This document shows positions 48,187 to 60,300 of a DNA stretch of 64,000 nt, one piece after another. The stretch's first letter is position 1; the number at the start of each line of letters is the position of its first letter. The notes under the pieces are model-generated. The model saw only the letters and a program-made list of their open reading frames with translations, was not told where the DNA came from and made no database searches. The stretch comes from Adiantum capillus-veneris (taxonomy: Eukaryota > Streptophyta > Polypodiopsida > Polypodiales > Pteridaceae), in the NCBI GenBank assembly GCA_014529385.2, contig CM043964.1, positions 130,106,920-130,170,919 of the forward strand, given 5' to 3'. Made by a program: the position numbers and the translations under genes.

Positions 48187-51100
48187 CTAAACTAAGCAGT
48201 ACAATGTGAGGACAATATGGGAGGGGAGTAGAGATCCATCTTCATTTGCACTCTGGACGACGAAAGAGTATGGCTTGAATCCTTTGCTGTAGTCTCCTTC
48301 GAAAGTGTGTAGCTCCTCTTCTCCATCGGGTCGTCTAGATCTCCCTAGCTCCAATGCTCGGTCTATGAGAATGCAAGTAGTGCGGGTAGACCTCTCCACC
48401 GTTGGCTGCTCCTCTGTCTGTTCTTCTGGGTGCACAATATCTAGTGTAAAGAAATCTGTGATCTATCTCTGGGGATGTCTCTCTTCAGCTCTCCTCTGTA
48501 AAGTTTCTCTATGCCTGTGTAACTCAAGTAGATATAGCCCAAGACATCTTTGATCGTCATAACTCATGACCCTAGATAGAGGCCCAAAACCTTCTCTAAA
48601 TAGACAATGAAAACGGCCTCGCATCTCATAGTACACTGTGCAATGACATATGTAATGTACTTCTGTCTCTGGCTCTAGATGGCATAAGCGGCATATCCTG
48701 CTATCTGCTGGTGTCCCTCTGAATCTGCCAGTCTCAATCTCGAGCTGATGTGAGGACGTGCGTATCTGGCCAATGGCACAACGCAAACCATGCGAAAGAT
48801 GCGTGTCCATATAGCTAGGTCGAATCACAAACCCATCCCCTGTGAGGTGGAGAAGATGCTCTCTATAGAAAGCCATCTTCGTGCCCAACTCCTGTAACGG
48901 CTCTATCCATGTCCTCCTCGTGTCTGTCCATGGTGAAACCATGTGTCTGAAACCATGATTCCATCTGTGCATACAAGCATGATGCATCCCCATTAAGAGC
49001 TAATTGTTTGGAGGACTCTAGAGCCACCCTGGCATATCTGTCTCTGGTAGTATCCCACAGACTGTGTACAAAGGAGAGTGATCTGGTAAGCAACTCAATC
49101 TCCACAGGGGGGGCAGCTAATTCTGCTCGAATGATATCATGCGGTACGGAAACCTTGGCTCTAATTAGCCGAGAGATCATAGATACCAAGGGCTTCTCCA
49201 TACGCCTCCAACCATCCTGGCCTATAGAAGGTCCCCAGACCTGCACCCCATATAACATATTAGAGGCAACCAAAGTATCAAAGAGCCATAACTTTGTCCT
49301 AGGTTCGTGGAACCGAACCTGCGAACACATCCTCTCCATTCCTCCCAGAGCCGCACCAGCTCTAGTTAGTCTAGTCTCAGCTGCTCTTCTCAAAGAAAAT
49401 CTGGGCCCAGTAAAGACTACCCCCAGGTAAGTGTATGCATCTGTATACTCCACAATCTCTTGACCATATTTGAAAGTAGGTACTGATCTCCGGACCCATT
49501 GCAGTGTGGTGTTAAACACCATAATCTTGGTTTTACCTAGGTTTACACACAACCCACTATCCTCTGCAAAACTGCGTAGTGCATCCAAATGTCGTTGCAT
49601 ACCTTCTGGTGAGTCAGATATCAGCACAATATCATCAGCATATAGCAACAATGGGATCCACGTCCCTGCCAACTGGGCACCCCTGTCACCCTCTCTGTCA
49701 ATGTAATCAGACACCTCATCAACATACATACCTAATAGAGTAGGAGACAATGGGCAGCCCTGTTTCACTCCAATAGTAGAGTGAACTAAATCAGATACCC
49801 CTTTCGGAGTGCGTACATGTCCCACCACTGATCTGTACAAAGCCATAATCCCCCAAATCACCTCTATGGGCACCCCCATCTCCTGCAGTTTGCGCATCAA
49901 TCGCATAGTTACATGGGACGGCGGGTCGGGGTCGGGAACGGGGACGGGACGGCAAAAGTTAGGAAACAGGGACGAGGGTCGGGACGGCAAAAAAAAAAGA
50001 AGAGTTTTTTTGGCTTTTTTTGACCTATACACATGCCACACACATAGAGCATCACTTTGACCACAAATTGACACTCAATAGACCAAAGAACATGAGTTAT
50101 ATAGACACAAATGTGCTAATAAAACATCGAGAAATGAGGACCCAAAGGGTGGCTTTTATAGCCATTGGGGTGCTTCGAAGTTAAAACATATGGCTATTGG
50201 AGAGAAACTAGCCTCTAGAAATGATTAGGTTTTCAAATTTTAAAAAAAGTCCCCTCCCATCCCCCGCCTTCCCCGGGACGTTTTGCCTGCGTTCCCACTT
50301 GGCAGCTCTTTTTCCGTCCGTCCCTACCCGTCCTTGTCTCGGAAATGGGCGTCCCCCGTCCGTAGGGTCCGTCCCCTCCGTCCCTTGTAACTATGATCAA
50401 TCGAGCTCTTGGTACCATGTCAAATGCTTTGCGAAAATTCACAAAGCTACAATAGATCCGTCTCCCATGTGCTCTGCCCTCCTCAATGATGGCCCTGAGT
50501 GTCAGAATATGATCAAGAGTGGAGAAACCCCTCCTGAAGCCGGCTTGACCCTTTGCTCGTACACCCTCGCCCTTTGCCCAATTACTCAAGTGTTGCTCCA
50601 GAATAGATACATACAACCGTGCCAATGTGTGTCCAACCATAATAGTGCGGTAGTTCCTAGGCTTTGTAGGGTCACCAGCCTAGAAGATGGGCACAATATT
50701 AGACAACCTCCAAGTCTCAGGCAATCCCTCAGACATGGCACGATTGAACAACACTGCGAGAACCTCCATCAGCATATCCCTGGCATGTATAAAGTGCTCC
50801 GCTACTAGACCGTCATGATCATATGCCTTCCTTGTCCTCATCCTATCGATGGCCCTTTGTACCATAGCTGGGCAAGGCTTGGTAGGGTCTGGAAGGGGTT
50901 CCTGTCTAGGAACCGTATATAATAATGTCGCATATTGGCCCCACACATCAGGTGAAGTAATCACTGGGGGAGGGGAGTGCCCATGGAAGAGTCACCATGC
51001 CTCTCCTGAGTCCCTACTCAAGAACATTTGATATAAGTCTCGCTCCATCTGAGCTAGGTAAGCTCGCTTCTTCGGTCGCACAAGGCGTCGGAAAGCAATC

Positions 51101-52242
51101 CGAGACTGTCTGTAAGTGATGACTCCTAAAAGAAGATCCCTCTGAAGTTGGGCTCTCATCTCTCTGCACTCCTCATCAAACCAACTATTCTGGGGCATGC
51201 TCCTAGAATGTCGTCTCTTGCCCGGCTGAGTGTGTGGGTATGCCATTGATGCATCCCCATGCAGTGTCTCAGTCAGTAGAGTGGTGCACTCCTCCACTGA
51301 GAGGCTTGTACCATTTGTGCCAGCTGTGCCTTCCAATAGACGGTCCCAGATCTCCTCTGTATAAACGAAATCAGTCTCTAGTGTAAATGTATAGCGGGTG
51401 TGTGACCTGCCTCTTGATGTCTGGGTTGTACTATACTGAAATTTAACGGACAGTGTCAAGAGAGCATGATCTATTGCTATGCCCACTGGCCTGGCTCCCA
51501 CTGTGAAATCCTGAATGCAGGGGACAAAGCTCGGTTGTGTCATAACATAATCCACTGTACTGGCCCCATGTCTGTGTGGAAAGCATGTGAAACCGGCTGC
51601 TTCGGGAAATCGCTGTAAGCCATTAAGTATGGCTAATCCATGTGTAGTCGTCATTTCCATGAGGTATCTCCCATACTCCGTCTGCTCTCTGTCATCTGAG
51701 CATCTGTCAAGTCCCAACTCACCCACATCCAGCTCTCTAAGCATCTCATCTGAAGTGTCGTAGAAGACTATCTGCGAGTTTCCCGTTCGGGCATTGAAGT
51801 CCCCTAGGAGAATGATATCACTATCCCTAGAAAACTCCCATATGCCATCATCTAGAATAGAAAAAGGCGACTGCCCTCTGGATGCAGCATACACGGATGT
51901 ACTAGGAGGAAAGTAACATATGGCAATATATAGGAATCGACCTGTGTCAGCTCTCAATCTCACCCACATATATCTAGCATGATCATCTCTTCGTACAATA
52001 TGCAGTAATGGTTGTAGTTCCTCTCTGGATAGCACTGCTACTCCTCCTGAACCTCTACTCCCATGCTCAGATCTCGCATTTGTCCTGTGAGCTGTCTCCC
52101 ATGTGTATCCCATCACATGTGGCATTACCTGTTCAGGGGCTTGATGAGTCTCTGAGAAGAATACAATATCCTTGTCTTTGAAATTGTCCTCAAATGCACC
52201 CACGTCCAACCTCATAGACCCATTACAATTCCAGGTAGCCAT
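48187..52242 (-). pseudogene. LINE B ORF2: endonuclease and reverse transcriptase
   Basis: Starts MATWNCNGSMRLDVGAFEDN at 52242. The APE endonuclease and following region are intact for 416 aa (to 50992), with FFSETHQAPEQVMPHVMGYT, ILLGDFNARTGNSQ, FPHRHGASTVDYVM and AIDHALLTLSV. RT is broken by the hAT insertion right after FRKAFDMVPRARL (near 50400) and resumes MRLMRKLQEMGVPIEV, GVKQGCPLSPTLLGMYVDEV, YADDIVLISDSPEGM. The C-terminal zinc motif is CRLCHLEPETEVHYICHC (near 48670). Further breaks lie near 50660, 50980 and 48900. Confidence 0.9.
49904..50395. mobile_element. hAT-type non-autonomous DNA transposon in LINE B
   Basis: 492 bp with terminal inverted repeats CATAGTTAC and GTAACTATG. 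It is flanked by the exact 8-bp target duplication ATCAATCG (49896-49903 and 50396-50403). The other LINE copies lack the insertion at this site ('gcgcatcaatct.gctctg'). The subterminal regions are packed with GGGACGG/CCGTCCC motifs, likely transposase-binding repeats. There is no transposase gene. 8-bp duplications are characteristic of the hAT superfamily. Confidence 0.9.
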
Positions 52243-53191
52243 CTTCAGTGTGGTCCCATAGGTCTCGCACCATCATGCAGTGCGTCGCTCTAAAATCACC
52301 ACCCGTCCATCTCTGTAAAAGGCTATCTTTCCCTTCTCCCTTGCCGCTGTAATCTCTGGCATTACCTCTCTCATGTGCGAGCTGTGAGAGAGTCAGGTCA
52401 TCCCCGAGGAAAATACTTGTCTTTTTGAGAGTAGGCCTCTTCCTCGAGAATTCCTTCTTCTCTTCCAACGAGGGGAAGCGTAGTATGAGAGCTCTCCCCT
52501 TTGAACACTCTCCCTCGCCGTCACTTTTCTTACCTACCCTCCATGCCTTTGTGTGCAAAGGCTTCTCCATCCCCATCATGGATGTAAGGCTTGTGACCTC
52601 TTTCTCCACATTGTTTATGTCCTTGAGACCGGTCACTCTCACATGTAGTGCTCGCATCCGCCTTCTTTGTTCCTCTTCGAGGGTCATGTTGATAAGCGTC
52701 GGTGTACAAGGGGTTTCTTGACCTTTCCCTTTCTTGGGGACCTCAATCCATTTTTCGGCCTCGTCCGCCTTTTTCTGTGTCCTTGTTATCATCTCCGCCC
52801 ATGAAGATGTCTTTGCCACACTCAGTTTCTCTTCCTCTGTGATCATCCTAACCTGTTCCTTGATTTCCTTGATTTCATCTATTACCGAGGGCTGAAATTC
52901 GCCTTCCTCTAGTCCACTGCTTACTCTATCCGCAAGCTCCTGTTTAAGGGCAGAGACTTCTTTTTTGAGTGTCCGTATCTCGACGTTTGGGTTCTCCTGT
53001 TTGAGGGCCGAGACTTCTTCTTTGAGTGTCTGTATTTCTGCGTTAAGGCTCTCTTTCTCCTTCTTCCATTGTGCGCCTTCATTGAAGACTATCTGATGGA
53101 GGTTGGCCTTCTCCTTCCACCATCCTTCCATCTCTGTTTTCCACTCCTTCATTTCCCTCTCTATCTGTGCCATCCGCTTGTTTGTGAGCAT
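52223..53191 (-). CDS. LINE B ORF1: coiled-coil nucleic-acid-binding protein
   Basis: An intact 322-aa frame homologous to LINE A ORF1. It has the coiled coil MAQIEREMKEWKTEMEGWWK, with an internal duplication (NAEIQTLKEEVSALKQENPN then VEIRTLKKEVSALKQELADR). SGLEEGEFQPSVIDEIKEIK follows, then the C-terminal RRM-like part ALHVRVTGLKDINNVEKEVT ... RALILRFPSLEEKKEFSRKR. Homology continues upstream of the ATG in frame (VSPVCKSRAKATVMLTNKR), so the original start was probably near 53245 and has been lost. Its stop at 52223 lies 20 nt past the ORF2 ATG, in a different frame. Confidence 0.78.
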   Translation of the reverse strand: MLTNKRMAQIEREMKEWKTEMEGWWKEKANLHQIVFNEGAQWKKEKESLNAEIQTLKEEVSALKQENPNVEIRTLKKEVSALKQELADRVSSGLEEGEFQPSVIDEIKEIKEQVRMITEEEKLSVAKTSSWAEMITRTQKKADEAEKWIEVPKKGKGQETPCTPTLINMTLEEEQRRRMRALHVRVTGLKDINNVEKEVTSLTSMMGMEKPLHTKAWRVGKKSDGEGECSKGRALILRFPSLEEKKEFSRKRPTLKKTSIFLGDDLTLSQLAHERGNARDYSGKGEGKDSLLQRWTGGDFRATHCMMVRDLWDHTEDGYLEL

Positions 53192-53690
53192 GACGGTTGC
53201 CTTTGCACGCGACTTGCAAACAGGTGAGACATTGACGGCTTCCGTGTCCTGTGCCGGGTCCTATGCAGGGGAGATTGCTTCCATGTTTTATTGTTCAAGA
53301 GATGTATCGGGCTCACTTACTCGCGGCCTATGCAACCAGCAAACACGCGGCCCCCTACTGGGTCAGCTCGCGGCAACAATTTCGCATCTGCCAGAGCCCC
53401 GCAAGCTCCCTGTATGTCTGACCTGTTGCCCCCTTGTGTACTCGTGAGGAGGACCTGCGCCACAGCCCAGTATGGGCGCCTCTGATAATCAGGAACAACC
53501 TCTCGCTGCCCCTCTGTCTGGCTGTAAACAATAAGTCCCGCAACCCCCTGTGTAAGGTATCCGCAGGCAGCAATGCTTGCTGCTGAGTGTGCATTAACCA
53601 GCCCCTCAGGCGACCCGTCTCTTCTGGAGCATGGAACCCGAGAGCAGCCCCCACTGTGGGACGGGCCTGCTGTCCCCGCACCTGCAACCT

Positions 53691-53694
<4 letters not shown>
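53192..53694 (-). other. LINE B 5' UTR
   Basis: About 500 bp of GC-richer sequence between ORF1 and the (GA)n tract at 53695. The 125-aa and 110-aa frames across it show no family resemblance. The LINE ends abruptly at 'cctgcac' against AGAGAG. Confidence 0.6.

Positions 53695-53758
<64 letters not shown>
53695..53758. repeat. (GA)n between LINE B 5' end and LINE C tail
   Basis: 32 uninterrupted AG units joining the 5' end of LINE B to the AAATG tail of LINE C. Confidence 0.95.
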
Positions 53759-53762
<4 letters not shown>

Positions 53763-53919
53763 GAAATGAAATGAAATGTTATATTAACGTCTTCAAAAAG
53801 CCAGTGTGACCTATGAGACCAAACTGATACAAAAGTGGTGAATGTGTTACAATGTCTGAAAAGTGTGAAAGCGTGAAAATAAATGCGAAAAACTAAATAC
53901 AAAGTATTAGATAAACTTC

Positions 53920-56900
53920 TTAGGAGCATTCTGGGTGTCTGGCTAGAATGCTTCTAATCCTTTGTTGTAGTCTCCTCCGGTGAAGTGTGCTTCTGCATCT
54001 CGGTCGTGGTCGTCTCGATTTCCTAAGCCCAATCGCCCTGTCCATGAGGGTGCCTTTGGTATGAATGTGGGTACTCCTTTGTGCTCGCTGCTGGCCTCTT
54101 GCTTCTCCTTCCATTCTTGCTTCTCTCAATCCGAAGAAATCTGTGATCTGCCTCTGAGGCTGTAGTGCTCTTTGTCTTCTCATTAGATTATCCCTGTGCC
54201 GATGTAGTTCCAGTAGGTACAGGCCTAAGCACCTTTGATCTTGGTATTGCATGACTCTATCTATCTAGAGGTCCAAAGCCTTCTTTGAAAAGGCAATGGA
54301 AACGCCCACGTGTCTCATAGTATACGGTGCAATGGCATATGTAGTGTAATTCTGTCTCCGGCTCCATTCCGCATAACTTGCAAATTATGCTCTCAGGTGG
54401 GATTCCCCTAAATCTGCCAAATTCAATTTCCAGCTGGTGTGAGGATGTACGAATCTGACCAATAGCACATCTCAAACCATGAGACAGGTGGGTATCCATG
54501 TAGCTCGGGCGAATCACAAAACCATCTTCAGATAGCTGTAGGAAGTTTTCTTTGTAGTCGGCCATCTTCCTGCCCAATTCTTGTGTAGGGTCTACCCATG
54601 TCCTCTTAGTGTCCAACTGTATAAGATCCTAGCGGATGATTTTATTAATCTCCGTTCGTGTGATTGCTAGTGATGGAGCCTCAAGAGAGTATTGGAAGGG
54701 GGGTAATCTTTCCATACTGAACCCGTGTCTCTGAAACCACGAGGACAGTTGCGCATACCAGCATGATGTATCTCCTTTCATTGCTAATTGTCGAGAGGAT
54801 TCGAGGGCCAATCTAGTATATCGGCAATTATTTGTATCCCATAAACCATGTATAAAGGACACTGATCTGGTAAGAGCTTCAATTTCTATTGGAGGGGTAG
54901 CTAGTTCCGCTCGGGTAATCGCGTGTGGTACGGAGCCCTTGGCTCTAATCATTCGGGAAATCATAGATACCAAAGATCTCTCCATTGACTTCCGATTATC
55001 ATGATCCACAGATGGTCCCCAAATCTGGACCCCATAAAGCATAGCCGAAGCCACCACAGTGTCAAAGAGCCAAAGTTTTGTTCGTGGTTCCTGAAACTGC
55101 ACTTGTGAACACATCCTCTCCAACCCTCCCAAGGCCGCAGAGGCTCTGGACAATCTAGCATCCGCTGCTTTCTTAAGAGTAAACTTCGGTCCTGTAAATA
55201 CCACACCAAGGTATGTGTATGCATCCGTGTACTCTATTGTAGCCTGGCCATATGCAAATGTAGGTGCGGATCTCCTAACCCACTGCGGTGTGGTGTTAAA
55301 ACACCATAACTTTGGTTTTACCCAAATTTACCGACAGTCCGCTGTCCTCCGGGAATTTATGTAATGCATCTAACTGCCTCTGCATACAATATCATCTGCA
55401 TATAACAACAAAGGGATCCATGACTGTGCAAGTCGAGCACCTCTGCCACCCTCTCTATCAATGTAATCTGATACCTCATCTATATACATACCAAATAAAG
55501 TAGGGGACAGTGGGCATCCCTGCTTTACTCCAACGGTGGAATGAACAATGTCGGAGTCCCCTTTTGGAGTACGTACATAGCCAATTACTGACCCGTATAA
55601 GGCCATGATCCCCCAGATAATCTCTTTGGGGACCCCTAACTCTTGCATTCTGCGCATCAATTTGGCCCTTGGTACTGTATCAAAAGCTTTCCGAAAATCC
55701 ACAAAGCAACAATACATCCTTCTCCCGCTTGCTCTTCCTTCCTCAATAATGGTTCTGAGCGTAAGAATATGATCTAAAGTGGAATAACCCCTCCTGAATC
55801 CAGCTTGTCCTGTTGCCCTTATGCCCTCATTCTCTGCCCATCTACTCAATTTTTGTTCCAGAATGGATGCGTACAGTCGGGTCAATGTGTGTCCCACCAT
55901 AATGGTATGGTAGTTTTCGGGTATCATAGGATCCCCTGACTTGAAAATAGGTATGATAGTAGATAATTTCCAAGATTCAGGTAGTCCTTCACACATGACC
56001 CGATTAAACAGACGAGCAAGGACTTCTGAAAGTAGATCCCTTGCATGGGTCAGATGTTCTGCTACTAGACCCTCATGATCATATGCTCTTCTTGTCTTCA
56101 TCTTATCAATGGCTTTTTCCACCATTTCCGTAGTAAAGAAAGTACTAGTAGCAGGGCATGGCTCTAGCGGATCTGGTAATGGAGGCTGTCCAGATACCGT
56201 ATATAATGATGTTACATATTGACCCCAAATCTCAGGAGAAGTAATTGTCGGAGGCGATGAGTGCTCGTGAAATAAACGCCAGGCCTCATGTGAGTCCTGA
56301 CTCAAGAAGAGCTGATATAAATCCTTCTCCAGTTTGGCTAAAAATGCCCTTTTCTTGCGATGTACTATACGCCGAAGAGCAATCCGAGACTGCTTATATG
56401 TGATGATCCCAAGTGTAAGCTCTTTCTGGACCTGGGTTCTCGTCTCTCTACACTCCTCGTCGTACCAACTGTTTTGAGGCATGTTCCCAGATCCTCTCTT
56501 CTGGTCAGGCTGAGTATGTGGGTATGCCTCTTGTGCTGCTCCATGTAGTATCTCTGTTGGCTGAGAAGTAATCTCCTCTACAGTATATACTGGCTCGGCT
56601 GACCACATCCTATTATAGATCTTTTCCACATATACTGAATCGGTCTCTGGCGTGAAAGTATATCTTGTGTGTGTCTTCTTCCTTTGTACTTGAGAGGCAT
56701 TGTATTGGAAGGAGATTGATAAGGTCAAGAGAGCATGATCCACTGCAATCCCAACCGGTCTGGGTCCCACCTTAAAGTCCTCGATACTAGAAATAAAGCT
56801 TGGTGAAGTCATGACATAATCCACTGTACTGGCCCCATGCCTGTGCGGGAAGCATGTGAACCCCCCAGATAAAGGGAAATTCTCTAGACCATTAAGTATG

Positions 56901-56972
56901 GCCAAACCATGTGTGGTTGCCATTTCCATGAGATGTCTCCCATATTCAGTGTGTTCTTTATCCTGTGAGTTT
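53920..56972 (-). pseudogene. LINE C ORF2, partial
   Basis: A 519-aa open frame (56929-55370) runs from the endonuclease middle (HGLAILNGLENFPLSGGFTC, HRHGASTVDYVM) through the linker into RT: FRKAFDTVPRAKLMRRMQEL, GVKQGCPLSPTLFGMYIDEV, SWIPLLLYADDIV. About 28 bp is deleted right after YADDIV (near 55385), which shifts frame. The thumb and C-terminal regions continue at 55204-54629 and 54616-54257, including the zinc motif CKLCGMEPETELHYICHC. The last part, at 54252-53920, has QITDFFGLREARMEGEARGQ. It is the cleanest of the four copies for the RT N-terminal half. Confidence 0.88.
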
Positions 56973-57074
56973 CTAGGAAATTCTCTAGACCATTAAGTAT
57001 GGCCAAACCATGTGTGGTTGCCATTTCCATGAGATGTCTCCCATATTCAATGTGTTCTTTATCCTGTGAGTTTC

Positions 57075-57077
<3 letters not shown>
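56876..57077. repeat. 101-bp tandem duplication at the truncated end of LINE C
   Basis: 'gaaattctctagaccattaag' starts both copies at 56876 and 56977, and they are nearly identical ('cccatattcagtgtg' versus 'cccatattcaatgtg'). The second copy ends in the (AG)n tract. Confidence 0.95.

Positions 57078-57115
<38 letters not shown>
57076..57115. repeat. (GA)n between LINE C and LINE D tail
   Basis: About 20 AG units. The LINE D tail begins ATGAAATGAAATG at 57116. Confidence 0.95.
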
Positions 57116-57119
<4 letters not shown>

Positions 57120-57329
57120 AATGAAATGATGTATTAACGTCTTCAAAAGGCCAAAATGACCTATGAGACCATCAGATACAAAGTGGTGAATCCAATACAA
57201 TGTCTGAAGTACGAGTACAAAAAGTAGTACTGAATGTAAAAATGAAAACTGAGATTGAAGTGTGAAATGTGAAATGTGAAATTTGAAAATGTAGAATAGG
57301 CCCTCAATGACAATCTGGGTGTCGTGCTA

Positions 57330-60300
57330 GAATGCCTCCGATCCTCTGCTGGAGTCTTCGTCGATGGAGTGTGCTCCTGTGTCTCGGTCGTGGTCGTCTA
57401 GATCTCCCGAGCTCAGTCGCCCTGTCAATGAGGGTGCCTCTGGTATGAATGCGGGTACAACCCTGTGCTGGTGGTTGGTCTCCTGGCTCCCTCGATCCAA
57501 AGAAATCTGTGATCCGTCTCTGTGACTATCGTACTCCATGTCTCCTCAGCATACTATCTCTATGTCGGTGTAGCTCAAGTAGATATAAGCCAAGGCATCT
57601 CTGATCCTGATATTTCATGACTCTATCTAGGGGTCCAAAATCCTCCCTGAATAAGCAATGGAAGCGCCCTCGTATCTCATAACACACAGTGCAGTGGCAT
57701 ATGTAGTGTAGCTCTGTCTCTGGCTCTCTATCGCATAGTTGGCATATCCTAGACTCCGGTGGTATCCCTCTGAATCTACCCGTCTCAATCTCCAGTTGGT
57801 GTGAGGATGTGCGAATCTGACCAATAGCACATCGCAGACCATGAGACAAATGAGTGTCCATGTAGCTTGGATGAGTCACAAACCCATCTCCCGAAAGTTG
57901 GAGAAGATGCTCTTTGTAGAAAGCCATCTTCGTGCCCAACTCCTGCATCGGCTCTACCCATGTCCTCCTGGTGTCCAACTGTATAAGATCCTGACGAATG
58001 AGTCTAGTGATCTCCGTCCGTGTGATTGGCAGGGAGGGTGCATCGAGGGAATACTGAAAAGGAGGCAATCTATCCATGTTGAGACCATGCCTCTGAAACC
58101 ATGAGGTCATTTGCGCATACCAACATGATGCGTCTCCCTGCATCGCGAACTGTCTAGAGGACTCAAGAGCCAATCTAGTGTATCTGCCTCTATGTGTATC
58201 CCATAGACTGTGCATAAAGGACACTGATCTGGTAAGAGCCTCAATCTCTATAGGGGGGGCGGCTACCTCCGCTCGAATAATCGCATGTGGTACGGAGGCC
58301 TTGTGGCTCTAATCATCCGGGATATCATGAATACCAAGGGTCTCTCCATGTTCCTCCAACTGTCATGATTCACAGATGGTCCCCAAACCTGGACCCCATA
58401 AAGCATAGCTGAAGCAACCAAAGTATCAAAGAGCCATAGCTTTGTTCGTGGTTCTTGAAACTGAATCTGCGAACACATCCTCTCTAGCCCTCCCAATGCC
58501 GCATAGGCTCTGGATAGTCTAGTCTCTGCTGCTCTCCTCAGAGTAAACCTCGGTCCCGTGAATACCACCCCTAGATATGTATATTCATCTGTGTACTCCA
58601 CAGTGTCCTGACCATATACGAGTGTAGGTGCCGATCTCTTGACCCACTGTGGTGTGGTGTTAAACACCATAACCTTGGTTTTACCAAGGTTCACAGACAG
58701 TCCACTATCCTTTGCAAAGTTGTGCAATGCATCCAACTGTCTCTGCATGCCCTCTGGCGACTCTGATATCAACACAATATCATCAGCATATAATAATAAA
58801 GGGATCCATGTCCCTGCTAGCTGAGCGCCTCTATCACCCTCTCTGTCAATGTAGTCAGAGACCTCATCTACATACATACCAAAAAGTGTAGGGCACAAAA
58901 GACACCCATGTTTCACTCCAATAGTGGAATGAACAATGTCAGAAGTCCCCTAAAGAGTGCGTACCTGGCCAGTCACTGAGCCGTATAAAGCCATGATCCC
59001 CCATATGATCTCTATGGGTACTCCCAACTTCAGTAGCCTGTGCATCAATCTGGCCCTCGGCACTGTGTCAAATGCTTTGCGGAAGTCCACAAAGCAACAA
59101 TACATCCGTCTCCCATGTGCCCGACCCTCCTCAATAATGGCTCTAAGTGTAAGAATATGGTCCAAAGTGGAGAAACGCCTCCTGAATCCAGCCTGTTCTG
59201 TTGCTCGTATGCCCTCATTTTCTGCCCATTTACTCAGTTGCTGTTCAAGAATGGATGCATACAACCGTGCCAATGTGTGCCCTATCATAATAGTACGGTA
59301 GTTCCTTGGCACCGTGGGGTTCCCTGCCTTGAAGAGAGGTACAATAGTCCAAGACTCGGGTAGTCCCTCACACATGACAGGGTTAAACAACCGCGCAAGA
59401 ACCTCTGACAGTAAAGCTCTAGCATGTATCAAGTGCTCTGCCACCAAACCATCATGATCATATGCTCTCCTAGTCCTCATCCTGTCAATGGCGTTCTTCA
59501 CCATCTCAGTGGTACAAAAGGTACTAGTGGTTGGACATGGCTCTAGAGGGTCTGGTAATGGTGGTTGCCCAGGTAGTGTATATAATGATGCTGCGTACTG
59601 ACCCCAAATCTCGGGAGAAGTAATCACTGGAGGAGGTGAGTGCTCATGGAAGATACGCCAGGCCTCACCTGAATCTCGACTCAAAAAGAGCTGATACAAA
59701 TCACGTTCCATCTGGGCTAAAAAGGTCCGCTTCTTCCGTCGCACTAAATGCCGAAGGGCAATCTGAGACTGTCTATATGTAATTACTCCAAGTATAAGCT
59801 CGCTCTGAATCTGAACTCTCCATCTCTCTGCACCCATCATACCAACTATTTTGAGGCATGTTCCCAGAACGTCTTCTCTGATCTGGTTGAGTGTGTGGGT
59901 ATGCCTCTGCTGCTGCCCCATGCAAGATCTCCGTCAATAAAGTGGTGATCTCCTTCACGGTATATACAGGCTCGACTGCCCACATCCGTCTATAAATCTC
60001 CTCCACATAAACTGAGTCCGTTTCTGGTGTAAAAGTATACCGTGTGTGTGCAATCCTCCGTGGTGTCTGAGAGGCACTATTCTGGAAAGAGACTGAAAAA
60101 GTCAGGAGAGCATGGTCCACTGCTACTCCAACACGTCTAGGACCCACACTGAGATCCTGAATATTAGAGATGAAGCTCGATGAAGTCATGACATAGTCCA
60201 CTGTATTGGCCCCATGTCTGTGTGGAAAGCATGTGAATCCCCCAGACGAAGGAAAAATCTCTAGACCCTTAAGTATGGCCAAACCATGCGTAGTCGTCAT

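Larger units (their letters stand above)
48042..53694 (-). mobile_element. LINE B, near full-length, carrying a hAT insertion
   Basis: Same family as LINE A. The AAATG-repeat tail (48042-48056) and shared 3' UTR (ending on the LINE strand in GAAGACGTTAATATAAC) lie at the left. ORF2 and ORF1 follow and a 5' UTR runs to 53694, all on the minus strand. It is interrupted by a hAT-type element at 49904-50395. It is flanked by (GA)n at 48033-48041 and 53695-53758. Confidence 0.9.
53759..57077 (-). mobile_element. LINE C, 5'-truncated
   Basis: Same family. The AAATGAAATG tail is at 53759-53779, then the 3' UTR, then ORF2 up to the middle of the endonuclease domain. The truncated end carries a 101-bp tandem duplication (56876-56976 and 56977-57077) and stops at 'gtttctag', where it meets (AG)n. 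ORF1 and the endonuclease N-terminus are missing, as expected from incomplete reverse transcription. Confidence 0.9.

Noticed and set aside
48863-50074. A 403-aa frame that could be taken for one protein
   Set aside because: It is a chimera: the N-terminal ~55 aa come from the hAT insertion and the rest is LINE B RT and thumb.
53317-53694. 125-aa and 110-aa minus-strand frames
   Set aside because: Overlapping frames in the LINE B 5' UTR without homology to ORF1 or to each other's expected start.
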